Assembly: GCA_001970955.1 (NCBI GenBank)
Contig: MPUH01000372.1
Location: forward strand, 1-59,850
DNA: 59,850 nucleotides
Direction of reading: 5' to 3'
Source of the DNA: Stentor coeruleus
Lineage: Eukaryota > Ciliophora > Heterotrichea > Heterotrichida > Stentoridae
Shown: positions 10,224-20,379 of the stretch, piece by piece
Numbering within the stretch: position 1 is the stretch's first letter
How the letters are laid out: every line of letters starts with the position of its first letter
The notes under the pieces: generated by a model
Databases searched by the model: none
What the model saw: only the letters and a program-made list of their open reading frames with translations
Told to the model about the DNA's origin: nothing
Program-made: the position numbers and the translations under genes

Positions 10224-11222
10224 ATAAAAATAGATAATCAGGAATAAATTTGTCATTTTTTTAAAGTGAGATGTATTAAAAAGGATAAAGAAAGAAAATT
10301 TTTTAGGCTTAAAGATGATATTTGAGGGGATGATTGATTATGATTGTTAAGATGATGAAGTTAGATAGATTTTGATAATATGTTTTAAGTAAGGAGTTGT
10401 AAAAAGAAAATGCAAATACTTATTGAGTTTAAATAATTTAGGAGTTTAAATTGATTTGGAGTATTTTTTATGAATAGTAACTTAGAGACTTTATATTATT
10501 TCAGTAAAATGGATGATAACTATTAATGGATAAATTTATTTGATAAAATCATCTAGATAGTTAGGCAAAATATTTTCTGCCGCCTTCATTTTTGATTCAT
10601 CTTTAAATATATTAAACTCTCATATAAATCCTTGAATTAATTATTTTTTAGGCGTAAATCTTAAAAATAAAACATTAAGAGCCATGGATTTTTGAATAAT
10701 ATATTATTGTTTTTATTGATAACCTTAAAGAATTAAAAAAATGAAGATATTTATTTCAATTTGATTAGCATTTATCAAAAAGATTGCTTAATTAAAATCT
10801 ATTATTAAAATGAAAGGCTAATGATTATAATATCATTAATAAATAATTTAGAATTGTTTTAAATTTAGAGTTCACTCAAAATTTCTTAGCTAAATTTCTC
10901 AAATCCAAATATAATTATCCATAAAATTCATTCATTCAAGTTTTTTTACTTTGAAATTTAGCATAGATTTCTAAATTTTCAATAATAGGCATATGTCTTA
11001 GATTCAACCCTTCCTAAAATCCAATTTTTAAATTAGCATATTATTATATTCAGCAATTTTCTAAAAAATAATTTACCTGTAAAGGGTTTATTCTAAATAT
11101 CAAATAAAAAACTAACAATAATTTGTAATCTTATAGAATTCCTTCATTCATATCATTACCCAATTCTAAAACTTTTGACCATTTCTAAAGTACATATTAT
11201 AGTTCCCAGGCAAAATTATAAA
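10224..11222. other. Intergenic, about 1 kb, nothing recognised
   Basis: Very AT-rich sequence with no convincing frame in either direction, no tRNA and no repeat that I can see. Confidence 0.6.
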
Positions 11223-14210
11223 ATGGAAGAACCTCGCATAGCTGATATTTTATTTAATCTCCTTAACTCAGATAAATCTGTAAGGGAAGAGGCTGAGCTT
11301 GAGATCCAAACCTATAAACAAAGTACCCCTTCACTATTATTTTGTTCTTTAACAAATATTTTGCTTGTCCCATCGAATGAGCAAATAAAATCATTGTCTG
11401 CTGTTTTACTTAAGCAGTACATTCCTTATTTATGGCCTAAATTAGATATATCATCCCAAGAACTTACCAAACAGAATCTTTTGAAATCACTTGAGTCAAT
11501 TTCAAACCTCAGTCTGTTGAAAAAATGCAGTGACGTAATAAGCGAAATTGCAATCCACACATGCAAGGAAGAATATCAAGTTAAATGGCATAATATTGTA
11601 GTATTTGTATTAGAATCTCTAGATTCAAATAGTAACAGTTTGATTTTATCATCTTTTCAGATACTTTTGACAGTTTATCCTTTTTATATTGAAGATTTTT
11701 CAAATTTCAGGGAGAAACTTTTCCAATCATATTTAAAACATCTAGAGAGCCAGGTGCTTGAAGTTAGAGCTTTTGCTGTCCAAGCTTTTAATTTGATGAT
11801 TGCAGTTATAAACACTTCTGAAGCAATGTATTACGCAGGCTTGCTACAGAACATGCTTAAATCAGTGGTATTTCTTTGTGGCCATTCAGCTTATCTTACA
11901 GAACTGTGCTTAAAGAGCTTAAGAGACTTGGCAGAAACTGAACCAATGTATTTTAGATCTAGAATTCTTTGGTGCTTATCTTTTACAGAGTCTGTGTGTA
12001 AATTTTCAATGACTCCTGGCTGCAAATATATATGTTTGGAATTCATTACACTATTACTAGAAAACTATCCTCAGCTAATCTCTCAAAAAAAAATTATCCT
12101 AGAAGGACTGTTTGTTCTTTTTACAAAGATTTTTATTGAATCTATAGCTTCAATAAATGAAGACATTGAAATTAACTATGAGCAGCTATTTTTAGGACTA
12201 TTTCGTCGAATAGTTTCTTCTATCAAACTTAACTTTGTTGAAATTGTTTTAGAATTTTGTGAAAGCATTGACAGATTTTCTAGTGAATGGTATTTTGTTT
12301 ATATATCAATCAATTGTCTTATGCAAGTTGTACAAGAATTAGATAATAATGAAAAATTCCAATGGGTTGTAAGTTTTGTATTAAAAAATGTTACCAACCC
12401 TATTCCGCAAATCAGATGGGTCAGCTACTCAGCTATAAAAGCTTTCTCTGAAGATTTCCCAAAGCATTTCGCCCAGAGTTATTCAGACTTAGTAGTCCCC
12501 ATCTTAATTTCTGGATTTTCAGAAAAAAACCCAAAGATTTTACATAAAGTCCTTGAAGCAACAAAAGTATTTTTTGATTACTCAGAAGGTCATATTCACA
12601 CAAAGCATATAGTTACACTTTTACCTGCTGCAGCAAATTTACTTTGTAATGAAGAAATTATTGAAAAAGCTTTTCATGTTATTGAAACTATAATTGGAGT
12701 ATTTGGAAAAAATTTGCGAAATTACTTTGACGAGTTATTTGACAAAGTTCTTGAACTAACTCGAAATACTCAGAATTATGAAATAAAAGCTGCAGGACTT
12801 AGCTGTTTGTTGTCTTTGCGTAAAGTTATGACAAGAGGAGAAATTAAAAAGTATATCCCTGTATATGTTAACTTGCTAAAGAATTTTATGGAAAAAGGTT
12901 TGTCTGATGATTTTGTAAAAAGTCATGTGTTGAATGCTTGGAAAATGTTGTGCAAGTGCTTAAGAGGAGATTTTAAAGATTGTTTAGAGCATATTGTCCC
13001 TAGTTTAATTATATATTTACAAAATCCAGCTGACAATGAAATCGAAGAGCATTTGGAGACTTTACTCGCTATAATTGAATCTTCTCCAGGTTCATATCTA
13101 GCTTATATGCCTACAACTTCTGATCTTATTGTCCCATTAATAACCCAAAACTCATCAGACACAGTAAAAATTCTTTCTTCAAGCTTAGCGGCTGCACTTG
13201 TAAAAGTTATTAAAAACAATTCTAATAAAGAAATATTATCAGGAATTGTCCCATATTCAAGAGGGTTTTTATCAGCAATCTGGATAATGTGTCTTGATGA
13301 AAACGATCATAGTGTGCTTATTGATATAATGTCTAGCATAAAATCTATAATAGAAATCCCAGGCTTTGAATATTTAAACAAAGAAGAAATTTTACATATT
13401 GGCAGGTTGGTGATAAAAATCTTAGAAGAAAAAACAAAAAATAAAGAAGAAAAACAAAATGCAATGAAAACTTGTTCACAAGTATTTTCTGCTTTATTTA
13501 GAACACATACAGCTAATAGTGCAAGTTTATTAGAATATGTTTATAGCAATATTATTGGCAGGTATTTAGGTGATTCAAATAGCGATAATGATAAAATATT
13601 TGCTTTAGAAGTGATAAGCCATATAATTGAAAGTGTTGGAGATCTTATTGAAGGAAGTAGACTTAAGGAAATGGTAAAGATTTTGGTTTTTTATATGGAT
13701 CATCCAAAAATTCAGGTTAAGATTACAGCTATTGATGGATTGGTAGCGTTTTGTCTTGCAGTAAGAAGTGAAAAAGTTATTGGGTTCATGCAAGAAATAC
13801 TTAGAGCATTAGAAAAGTGCTTGAATTGTGTGGAGGAGAGGATGAAGAGTGTTAGGGAAAGCGCGAAAATTGCTGTAGGAATGATTGTGAAATATCAGAG
13901 AAATTGCTTGAAGATAGATGCAATATTGCCATGGTGGATAGAGTTTTTACCAATTAAGAAAAACAAGGAAAAAGCTAGAGAATTGCATGACTTCTTGGCA
14001 GACTTGGTAATAAATGAAGCTTCAATAATGGTTGATTCAAAAAACTTAGTTAAGTTCTTTATAACTATAGCTTATACAGAACTCTGTGCCTCGCGGACCC
14101 TGCCTAAAATTGAAAAAATCCTTGAAATGCATTTTGAAACCCATGATAAAAACTCATTCTTCCAACATCTTCCCCAATCTCTTCAAAGAAAATTTCCTAG
14201 ATATTTATAA
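11223..14210 (+). CDS. Importin-beta family karyopherin (importin-4/5-like)
   Basis: 995 aa from the ATG at 11223. The frame is open slightly further upstream, but only through a non-ATG codon. The N-terminus matches the importin-N domain: LLNSDKSVREEAELEIQTYK, then SLSAVLLKQYIPYLW. The rest is a run of HEAT-type helical repeats, for example VLEVRAFAVQAFNLMI, IPQIRWVSYSAIKAFSEDFP and VKITAIDGLVAFCLAV. Length and layout match importin-4/5-type receptors, which bind cargo and RanGTP and carry proteins through nuclear pores. Cargo cannot be assigned. There is no intron. Confidence 0.85.
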   Translation: MEEPRIADILFNLLNSDKSVREEAELEIQTYKQSTPSLLFCSLTNILLVPSNEQIKSLSAVLLKQYIPYLWPKLDISSQELTKQNLLKSLESISNLSLLKKCSDVISEIAIHTCKEEYQVKWHNIVVFVLESLDSNSNSLILSSFQILLTVYPFYIEDFSNFREKLFQSYLKHLESQVLEVRAFAVQAFNLMIAVINTSEAMYYAGLLQNMLKSVVFLCGHSAYLTELCLKSLRDLAETEPMYFRSRILWCLSFTESVCKFSMTPGCKYICLEFITLLLENYPQLISQKKIILEGLFVLFTKIFIESIASINEDIEINYEQLFLGLFRRIVSSIKLNFVEIVLEFCESIDRFSSEWYFVYISINCLMQVVQELDNNEKFQWVVSFVLKNVTNPIPQIRWVSYSAIKAFSEDFPKHFAQSYSDLVVPILISGFSEKNPKILHKVLEATKVFFDYSEGHIHTKHIVTLLPAAANLLCNEEIIEKAFHVIETIIGVFGKNLRNYFDELFDKVLELTRNTQNYEIKAAGLSCLLSLRKVMTRGEIKKYIPVYVNLLKNFMEKGLSDDFVKSHVLNAWKMLCKCLRGDFKDCLEHIVPSLIIYLQNPADNEIEEHLETLLAIIESSPGSYLAYMPTTSDLIVPLITQNSSDTVKILSSSLAAALVKVIKNNSNKEILSGIVPYSRGFLSAIWIMCLDENDHSVLIDIMSSIKSIIEIPGFEYLNKEEILHIGRLVIKILEEKTKNKEEKQNAMKTCSQVFSALFRTHTANSASLLEYVYSNIIGRYLGDSNSDNDKIFALEVISHIIESVGDLIEGSRLKEMVKILVFYMDHPKIQVKITAIDGLVAFCLAVRSEKVIGFMQEILRALEKCLNCVEERMKSVRESAKIAVGMIVKYQRNCLKIDAILPWWIEFLPIKKNKEKARELHDFLADLVINEASIMVDSKNLVKFFITIAYTELCASRTLPKIEKILEMHFETHDKNSFFQHLPQSLQRKFPRYL

Positions 14211-14291
14211 GTTAATAATATATATATCACAAATTCTAATACCTTTTAAACCTTTAAAGTACTTTATAATATAATAACGACTATTAATAAA

Positions 14292-15242
14292 ATGGGAAAA
14301 AAAACTTTCCTCATCAGTCTTTTACTAATAAGTTCTTTAGCTACTGAACTTCCTGAGTTTTATCATAAAACCGATGATATGCTTAATTCATTACTATCAA
14401 TAAATTGTCCAAATTTAGAATACCTAAACACAGAGCATACGCATATTTTCAAATTGAACTCCCAAGCGAAATGCAAATCTTTCCTTTTATTTGGTGAACA
14501 TGCCAGAGAACTTATAAGCCCAGAGTTGGGTTACAACTTAATAAGCCAGATTTGTCAAGGTAAGTCCCCAGCTTTGGAATTCTCACAGATTATTTTAGTA
14601 TTAAATGCAAATCCAATTAGCAGAAGAAAAGTTGAAGAAGGGAGTTTTTGTTTAAGAACCAATGAAAATGATGTGGATATTAATAGGAATTGGGGAGTTT
14701 ATTGGGATAAAACAGACTGTAGTCCAGGGAGTAATACATGTTCAGGTCCATATCCATTTAGTGAACCTCAGACAACAGAGATCAGAAAGCATTTAGAAGA
14801 TTTTAAGCCTGATTTGTTTATATCAATACACTCAGGATTTAGTGGGATTTTTATACCATGGTCTTATAAATTTATTCGACTTGATTTGGATGAAGAGGAT
14901 AAACTCTTGAATGTGATGAAGGAAATGGAAAAAACTTCAGGAGTAGATGCTGAATATGGTACTGCAGAAGAGATCCTTGAATATACAGCAACAGGAAGCT
15001 GTATGGATTATGCTTATGGAGTCTGCGATATTCCTTACGCTTATGCTTGGGAAATCTATGGAACAAGAGATGATTCTGTAAGTTTTCTCCAAGATGTTAA
15101 TAAGAAGGTGAAGAATCATGAACATAAAGAGCATGACCAGTGTTTTCCTGAGTTCAACCCTCCAACTAAAAGCAAATATTTAGAAACTCTTGACAAGTGG
15201 ACTAAAGCCCTTGAAGAGACTATGAGATTAGTATGTAGTTAG
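14292..15242 (+). CDS. Secreted zinc carboxypeptidase, family M14
   Basis: 316 aa with a signal peptide (KTFLISLLLISSLA). Zinc ligands are H70 and E73 (GEHARELISPE) and H180 (SIHSG). The substrate-carboxylate arginine is in NRNW (R132) and the general base is E254 (YAWEIYG). There is no obvious pro-domain of the usual ~90 residues; only about 45 residues precede the catalytic core, so this is a short form. It probably removes C-terminal residues from peptides in food vacuoles or outside the cell. It ends TAG-TAC-TAA, 7 nt from the stop of the convergent RPL35. Confidence 0.92.
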   Translation: MGKKTFLISLLLISSLATELPEFYHKTDDMLNSLLSINCPNLEYLNTEHTHIFKLNSQAKCKSFLLFGEHARELISPELGYNLISQICQGKSPALEFSQIILVLNANPISRRKVEEGSFCLRTNENDVDINRNWGVYWDKTDCSPGSNTCSGPYPFSEPQTTEIRKHLEDFKPDLFISIHSGFSGIFIPWSYKFIRLDLDEEDKLLNVMKEMEKTSGVDAEYGTAEEILEYTATGSCMDYAYGVCDIPYAYAWEIYGTRDDSVSFLQDVNKKVKNHEHKEHDQCFPEFNPPTKSKYLETLDKWTKALEETMRLVCS

Positions 15243-15249
15243 TACTAAA

Positions 15250-15621
15250 TTACTTAGCCACAGCAAATCTTCTTTGAGGGAAGTTTTGTTTACGCTTTAG
15301 AACACGAAGGACTAACTTGTTTTCTTGTTTCTTTGTAAGTCTTCTGCGAATTGCCCTGGTTTTCTTGCCTCTGACATCAAGTGGTTGGTATTTTTTTCCT
15401 TTGCTATCCAGTCTTACTTGAGTCAGTTTTTTTTCGTGGATCACAGTTAGAGCTGTAGCAATTGATTTTCTTACCACTTTAATCTTGGCGAGCTTAGCTG
15501 GAGCACCTCCTGCAACTTTAGCTACTTTGAGGGTAGAAAGTTCGGTTTTTAAGTCTTCCACTTGCTTCTTGAGTTGGTCTTGGTCCTTCTTTCGAAGCTC
15601 AGAGGCTTTAACTTTCACCAT
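15250..15621 (-). CDS. RPL35: 60S ribosomal protein L35 (uL29)
   Basis: 123 aa, the full family length. The opening MVKVKASELRKKDQDQLKKQ, the core KVVRKSIATALTVIHEK and the basic tail RAIRRRLTKKQENKLVLRVL are characteristic. It sits near the peptide exit tunnel of the large subunit. The start is preceded by CACTAATAA. The 3' end lies 7 nt from the carboxypeptidase stop, so their 3' UTRs must overlap. Confidence 0.97.
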   Translation of the reverse strand: MVKVKASELRKKDQDQLKKQVEDLKTELSTLKVAKVAGGAPAKLAKIKVVRKSIATALTVIHEKKLTQVRLDSKGKKYQPLDVRGKKTRAIRRRLTKKQENKLVLRVLKRKQNFPQRRFAVAK

Positions 15622-15841
15622 TTATTAGTGGCAATATGGTCCTAGGTTGTGATAATAATTATAGTTTTTTACTTGGTTTCTTGATGGATGCGAATTTTTT
15701 ATGATAACTTTTTAGGATTGAGATAAGGGATTGGATGAATTTTCAATTTTTTTGTGTTGGGTTAATTTTAATTTTTCATGATTTATGATTAAATATTGTA
15801 TTCAAGCATAAAGTTATCTGGTCTTTGTATTAATTTCATAT

Positions 15842-16450
15842 ATGGACTTACAAGTATGCGACAATTCCCCATGCTCTCTAAAAAAGCTTATAAAACAAAA
15901 AAAACAAGAGCTTTCCGAACTTATTCAAGGCACTTTAACTCTCCAAAGTTTTTTCACAAATGAACTAGAAAGTATGCACCAAACCGAAATTATGCTGAAA
16001 TCTATAATTACAAAATCTGATAATGAAACTCAAGCTTTGAAATCTGAAATCCAAGATCTCATAGATTATATACAGATTCATAGTTACTCAGAGTCTCAAC
16101 TTTTAACTTTACAGCAGTCAAGCAAATCACTTTCTGATTATCATACAAAATTTTTGAAAGAAAATACATATGAAAAAATCAAACTTCAAAAAAAAATCAT
16201 GGCAATTAAAAATGAAATTGAAGATTTAACATCTGAAGTAGCAACTTTGAAGCTAGAGCATAGTTCTTTGAGATATAGAAAAACCATTTTAGAAAATCAA
16301 ATTACTCAGTTGATAAAATTAGGACCTGGGAATTATAAATGGATACATTCTCGTCAGGACAGACGAGAATTATTAAACCAAAGATCAAAAAGCAGTTTAA
16401 AAATGTTTTTATTAAGTGAAGCTAATAAGAAAGTTTTCCTAAAAAATTAA
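15842..16450 (+). CDS. Coiled-coil protein, 202 aa, function unknown
   Basis: ATG to TAA with a mostly helical, heptad-rich sequence (about residues 11-150, e.g. KKQELSELIQGTLTLQSFF and KKIMAIKNEIEDLTSEVATL). The basic C-terminus is SRQDRRELLNQRSKSSLK. No known domain recognised. It may be a cytoskeletal component; the sequence shows only the coiled coil. Confidence 0.65.
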   Translation: MDLQVCDNSPCSLKKLIKQKKQELSELIQGTLTLQSFFTNELESMHQTEIMLKSIITKSDNETQALKSEIQDLIDYIQIHSYSESQLLTLQQSSKSLSDYHTKFLKENTYEKIKLQKKIMAIKNEIEDLTSEVATLKLEHSSLRYRKTILENQITQLIKLGPGNYKWIHSRQDRRELLNQRSKSSLKMFLLSEANKKVFLKN

Positions 16451-16519
16451 ACTACTTTATCCCTTTAAGTATATTAAGCTTCTAGATAAAATGACATTTC
16501 ACCATTATGTAAACTAATT

Positions 16520-17200
16520 ATGATCAAACTTTTAGCTTATGGGTGTGGCTCTTTATTAGCTATTGCGACTGGAGCCTATCTTCTTTACCAAACCACATCC
16601 CTAATCAAATTCCAAAGTGTGAAAATCCTTGACAAAGCTTCTCTAATATTCCTACTAAAGCAAATACGCTCAGATTATACCCAAAGGTTTCTCGTTGTCC
16701 TAAGACTCAACAGGAAAAAGCGTCGTGGAGCACATAGAGGAGGTCGTGAATATCGGAATTTAATTAAAGAACTCAAAGACCTTGCTAAAGAATATATACA
16801 GAAATCCATAGAAGATGTTTTAGCGAAAAATGGATTAACAGAAGATGTCCTTTCTGAGTCATACAAACACTATGAAGATGATGAAGATGTTAAAACTGTA
16901 TTGACAAAGCTTTGCAGCGTAGAAAGTAATAAAAAATCATCACTTATTTCTATGCGTCTAGAACAAGTATTAGAACTTTATATATCGAAAGTTGAGGAAT
17001 TTAATGAGAATGATCCAAATGAGTTGAATATTCAGATGAAGATACTTGAAGATGATATTTATGATGAGTTTGGGTGCGAACCTGAAGAAATTGAAGCAGC
17101 TGTTAATAAAAATCCTAAAAGAGTAGAGCATCTGACAAAAATTATTAATGACTTGAACCATAGGCTACTAGAAAAAACAAACCAGGAGTTATTTTTTTAA
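16520..17200 (+). CDS. Membrane-anchored helical protein, 226 aa, function unknown
   Basis: An N-terminal hydrophobic helix (residues 3-24, KLLAYGCGSLLAIATGAYLL) is followed by a basic patch (RLNRKKRRGAHRGG) and an acidic helical C-terminal domain. The layout suggests a signal-anchored protein facing the cytosol, possibly on mitochondria or ER. Ends in TAA. Family not recognised. Confidence 0.65.
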   Translation: MIKLLAYGCGSLLAIATGAYLLYQTTSLIKFQSVKILDKASLIFLLKQIRSDYTQRFLVVLRLNRKKRRGAHRGGREYRNLIKELKDLAKEYIQKSIEDVLAKNGLTEDVLSESYKHYEDDEDVKTVLTKLCSVESNKKSSLISMRLEQVLELYISKVEEFNENDPNELNIQMKILEDDIYDEFGCEPEEIEAAVNKNPKRVEHLTKIINDLNHRLLEKTNQELFF

Positions 17201-17523
17201 ATATATTGCTTAGAAATTAGCGGCTATGAAGGGAGTTAATAGAATATCTTAGCTAATTAGACTCAGTTTTAAAAGATAGAATCAAAAATTGGTAAATAAT
17301 AATCAAAAATAAAGTTGTATACAAATGAAGAATTTTCTAGACTTTATAGAAAATGTTCTCTGATCGATACAGAGTGTATACAAATGATTCATTTGAAAAC
17401 TTGAATCAATGTCAAAATAAATCAACTTTGACATAAACTAAGAATATAATATTAAAATTCTAATAATGCTATATCTTTATCATATGCCATAATTAGCGCA
17501 TTAAGTTTTTTAGGAATATAATC
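17201..17523. other. Intergenic, nothing recognised
   Basis: Short AT-rich spacer. The 12-mer GTGTATACAAAT-like words near 17315 and 17373 are similar to each other, but nothing else stands out. Confidence 0.5.
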
Positions 17524-18429
17524 ATGATTGTCCGTAAGGTAAAAAATCCTACACACGGTGTGAAAATTGAAGCCCTTCAAGAAAGTACTCACAAAGCTGG
17601 AAAAATTATAACTGAAGACATGCGCCTCAGTCTTTCCAAAGCAAATATACCTCCGCAAAAAATAGTCCAACTGAAGAAAGCCAGATCAACTTCTGTACTT
17701 AAGCAAAAGCTCAGCCAAATTCAATCAACAAATGTGACTCCTCTCAACAAAAAATCCCACAACAAATCTTTTGTTTTCTCTGATACTTTAGACATTACCG
17801 ATTTGACTCAAACTTCAAAGCCACCTAATGATTCTAAGAAAAGCCTTTTACAGTCTATTGAAATCTGGCTTTCTGAACAGATAAAAGCTGACAAAGCCAG
17901 TCCGAGATATTTTCTATATCTTGAAGGACTACAAAAACTCACTTCCTATGACCCAAGTCTTAAAAAATTAATATCAACAATAACATCAGGGCTAGAAAAT
18001 TGTCTTAAAATGAGTGTAAGCTTTAATCAAACTTCACCTCAACATGATGTAGAGACTGAAAAATATCGAAGCCAAATTAATGAGCTTAGAAACTCGATTA
18101 AAGGACTTGTACAAGAGAAAAAAACTTATAAGAAAAATATTGGGCAGTTTAATTCTATATTGACTTATATGAAAAAACAAGGTGTTCCTGTTGAGCAGTA
18201 TATTCAAGAGTTTTGTGAGTTTACTAATAAAAAAGAGAAAAAAAACTTATTTAATAGTAGTATGAAGGTCATACCAAACTTTGAGGATAACAGAAGTAAG
18301 GATTGTACTGTACCAAAACTTACTATTACCCCACCTTCTGGGATTGGATTTCATCAGGAATTCATGGCTAAGGCTGAAGAGTTTTCAGAATCATGGAGAC
18401 AATTGCTAAAGAATGAAAAATCGGGATAG
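17524..18429 (+). CDS. Helical/coiled-coil protein, 301 aa, function unknown
   Basis: ATG after GAATATAATC; TAG stop. The basic N-terminal 120 residues look disordered. The region around residues 119-160 (SPRYFLYLEGLQKLTSYDPS), followed by a coiled coil (RSQINELRNSIKGLVQEKKT), faintly resembles the N-terminal domain of TSNAXIP1-like ciliary proteins. The resemblance is only in general pattern. I would not name it without a profile search. Confidence 0.65.
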   Translation: MIVRKVKNPTHGVKIEALQESTHKAGKIITEDMRLSLSKANIPPQKIVQLKKARSTSVLKQKLSQIQSTNVTPLNKKSHNKSFVFSDTLDITDLTQTSKPPNDSKKSLLQSIEIWLSEQIKADKASPRYFLYLEGLQKLTSYDPSLKKLISTITSGLENCLKMSVSFNQTSPQHDVETEKYRSQINELRNSIKGLVQEKKTYKKNIGQFNSILTYMKKQGVPVEQYIQEFCEFTNKKEKKNLFNSSMKVIPNFEDNRSKDCTVPKLTITPPSGIGFHQEFMAKAEEFSESWRQLLKNEKSG

Positions 18430-19059
18430 ATGAGGATATATAAATAATTTTATTATGTTTTTGTATTATGATAAATTAAGTTTTAAAAGGCTAAATATAG
18501 TTAGACTCTGAATATATGTTGGGATTGTTGCTGATTTGTCTTAAATGTTTAATGGACGAAGAATTAAATTGCTTTTGCTTACTCTATAATAAATATATCT
18601 GAAATATATTTTTTACCAGTAATGTTAATGTTATAAATTTATCGCTCATGTTGTGAGTTTATGATTTGTTTTTGTTTGCTCCTTGTATTTTCTATATCTT
18701 CTACATAATTTTTATGCCGTTGTCAAGCCTCTTTTGTAGGTTTATGTATTCTTGCTAAATTTTATTTTCGAATTTCCTACTGTTTAATACTATTTCTATC
18801 AGTAGCAGCATTACATTATTATTTTTGATTTTAACAATGAATTTTTTATTCTATGTTCATCATAAATTTGCAATCTTCAATAATATGTTTTTCATCTTCT
18901 ATTTTGTCTTTACATATATCACAGAAGTGACTGGTAAATAAGCAAATATATAAAACAACACATAAAATTAAAAATTAGTATAATAATAAACTTACTTAAT
19001 AAAGTTTATAAACATTGCATATAATCAAATTACCAATTTAAATTCTCAACCAATATATC
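18430..19059. other. Gene-free stretch with a possible RT zinc-knuckle remnant
   Basis: No intact gene. On the minus strand around 18845-18935 a CCHC motif appears in otherwise decayed coding-like sequence (separate entry). Confidence 0.55.
18845..18935 (-). pseudogene. Possible LINE reverse-transcriptase C-terminal zinc finger
   Basis: On the minus strand the bases read HFCDICKDKIEDEKHIIEDC, a C-x2-C-x8-H-x4-C pattern. Many non-LTR retrotransposon ORFs end in this kind of finger (CPxC...ETxeHilxxC). The downstream frame is full of stops. The match is short, so the call is tentative. Confidence 0.35.
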
Positions 19060-19494
19060 TTAACTATGATTATTTTTTTTTCCCCTTAAGGTTAAATCAA
19101 TTCCATGCCTGATATGCCGAAAGTCTTTAAAAGCTTGATTAGAATCTCTCCAATCTGGTGGTGAAGGCCTTCTATATATATTTTTAGTATTTTGCAATCC
19201 AAGGATATTCCCAAGTTCTTCTTCCAGTTGATCCTTTTTTTCTTTAAGACTCACTTTATCTTCTTCTACCAGAAGACGTTTAGCTTTTTCTGAGGCAGCC
19301 AAAGCATGTGGTGAAACTCTAGTACTCCTTGATCTCACAGCAATAGTATTTGATTTTATTGATCGTCCTTTAAGATTATATGCGGACGCATTTTTACTAT
19401 TAGCTTTTAAAAGCAATGGTATTTCTCTTGGAGAATGTTTATTTGCTGATTTATCCCTCGGTTTTTCCCGAAAATTATTCATCTTAGTTTCCAT
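19060..19494 (-). CDS. Small basic protein, 144 aa, function unknown
   Basis: ATG to stop on the minus strand. It is Lys/Arg/Ser-rich and probably largely disordered, with one helical acidic segment (KVSLKEKKDQLEEELGNILG, about residues 79-98). It is divergent from RPS10, whose start lies 120 nt away. It may be nuclear or cytoskeletal; no family recognised. A real gene is favoured by its clean start context and charged composition. Confidence 0.55.
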   Translation of the reverse strand: METKMNNFREKPRDKSANKHSPREIPLLLKANSKNASAYNLKGRSIKSNTIAVRSRSTRVSPHALAASEKAKRLLVEEDKVSLKEKKDQLEEELGNILGLQNTKNIYRRPSPPDWRDSNQAFKDFRHIRHGIDLTLRGKKNNHS

Positions 19495-19614
19495 TTTGAC
19501 TTTATGATCTAAGTTATAATAATCCTCAATTTTTAATCACAGCCCATATAAGATTTTATATTGGGATTTAAAAGCTAAGCCTTACTATGTTATTTGCTTA
19601 TTTCTTGATTATAA

Positions 19615-19980
19615 ATGGTGCTTATTTCAAAGGAGGAAAGACAGAAAATTTATAGCTATCTATTGAAAGAAGGCACCTTAGTGGTCAAAAAAGATGTCGG
19701 CCTTGAAAAGCACCAAGACATTCCAGTTCCTAATCTGAAGGTTATGATGGTGTGTAAGAGTCTGAAGTCTAAAGGCCATTTGGTAGAAAAGTTCAATTGG
19801 CAATGGTACTATTTCCATTTAAGTGAAGAAGGAATTAGGGCAATGTGCGAATACTTAGGCCTACCTACAAATATTCGTCCTGATTACTATAAAGCTCCTG
19901 CAGTCAAAAGACCAGTCACTGATGAAGAGAGACCAAGAAGAGGATTTGGTAGAGGAAGAGGAAGAGCGAAAGAAGAATAG
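19615..19980 (+). CDS. RPS10: 40S ribosomal protein S10 (eS10)
   Basis: 121 aa. The plectin/S10 domain is plain: MVLISKEERQKIYSYLLKEG, HQDIPVPNLKVMMVCKSL, KFNWQWYYFHLSEEGI, LRDY-like PTNIRPDYYKAP. The short Arg/Gly-rich tail (GFGRGRGRAKEE) is typical but shorter than in animals. It belongs to the small-subunit head. The start is preceded by GATTATAA and the stop is TAG, with TAA two codons later. Confidence 0.97.
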   Translation: MVLISKEERQKIYSYLLKEGTLVVKKDVGLEKHQDIPVPNLKVMMVCKSLKSKGHLVEKFNWQWYYFHLSEEGIRAMCEYLGLPTNIRPDYYKAPAVKRPVTDEERPRRGFGRGRGRAKEE

Positions 19981-20379
19981 ACTAGTTAAATAACTATTCA
20001 TACTCAATATCAACTTTAAAGATAAGGTTTATCATTTTCACTACTTATTATTGCTGAAATCAGGTAAAAATAATATATAAAGAAGACTTGATAAAAGTTG
20101 ATTTTTTTTGCTTTGTTCCAGATAAATTCCTTATTGACTCTAGTGGTGGGTTAGTATAGGATACTAGCATAGAAACTAGACTCCACAAAACTCATGAAAG
20201 GCCCTATTCAGCCTACTTATACTGTAAAAATTATATATAATCTAAGTATTATGACAGTCTTCAAAGCAACTTTAATACAGCCATACGTCTCAATTTAAAC
20301 ATTTGCAATAGTAGTTTTAACTTCTTCATTCCAGATTGATAGAGTTTCCAATTTTTTCCAAGAAAGTAATCGGTAAACT

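Noticed and set aside
15078-15093. GTAAGTTTTCTCCAAG inside the carboxypeptidase gene, a perfect-looking 16-nt intron
   Set aside because: Removing it shifts the frame and gives a stop within a few codons, while reading through keeps the protein open to its natural end after the catalytic glutamate. It is probably exonic.
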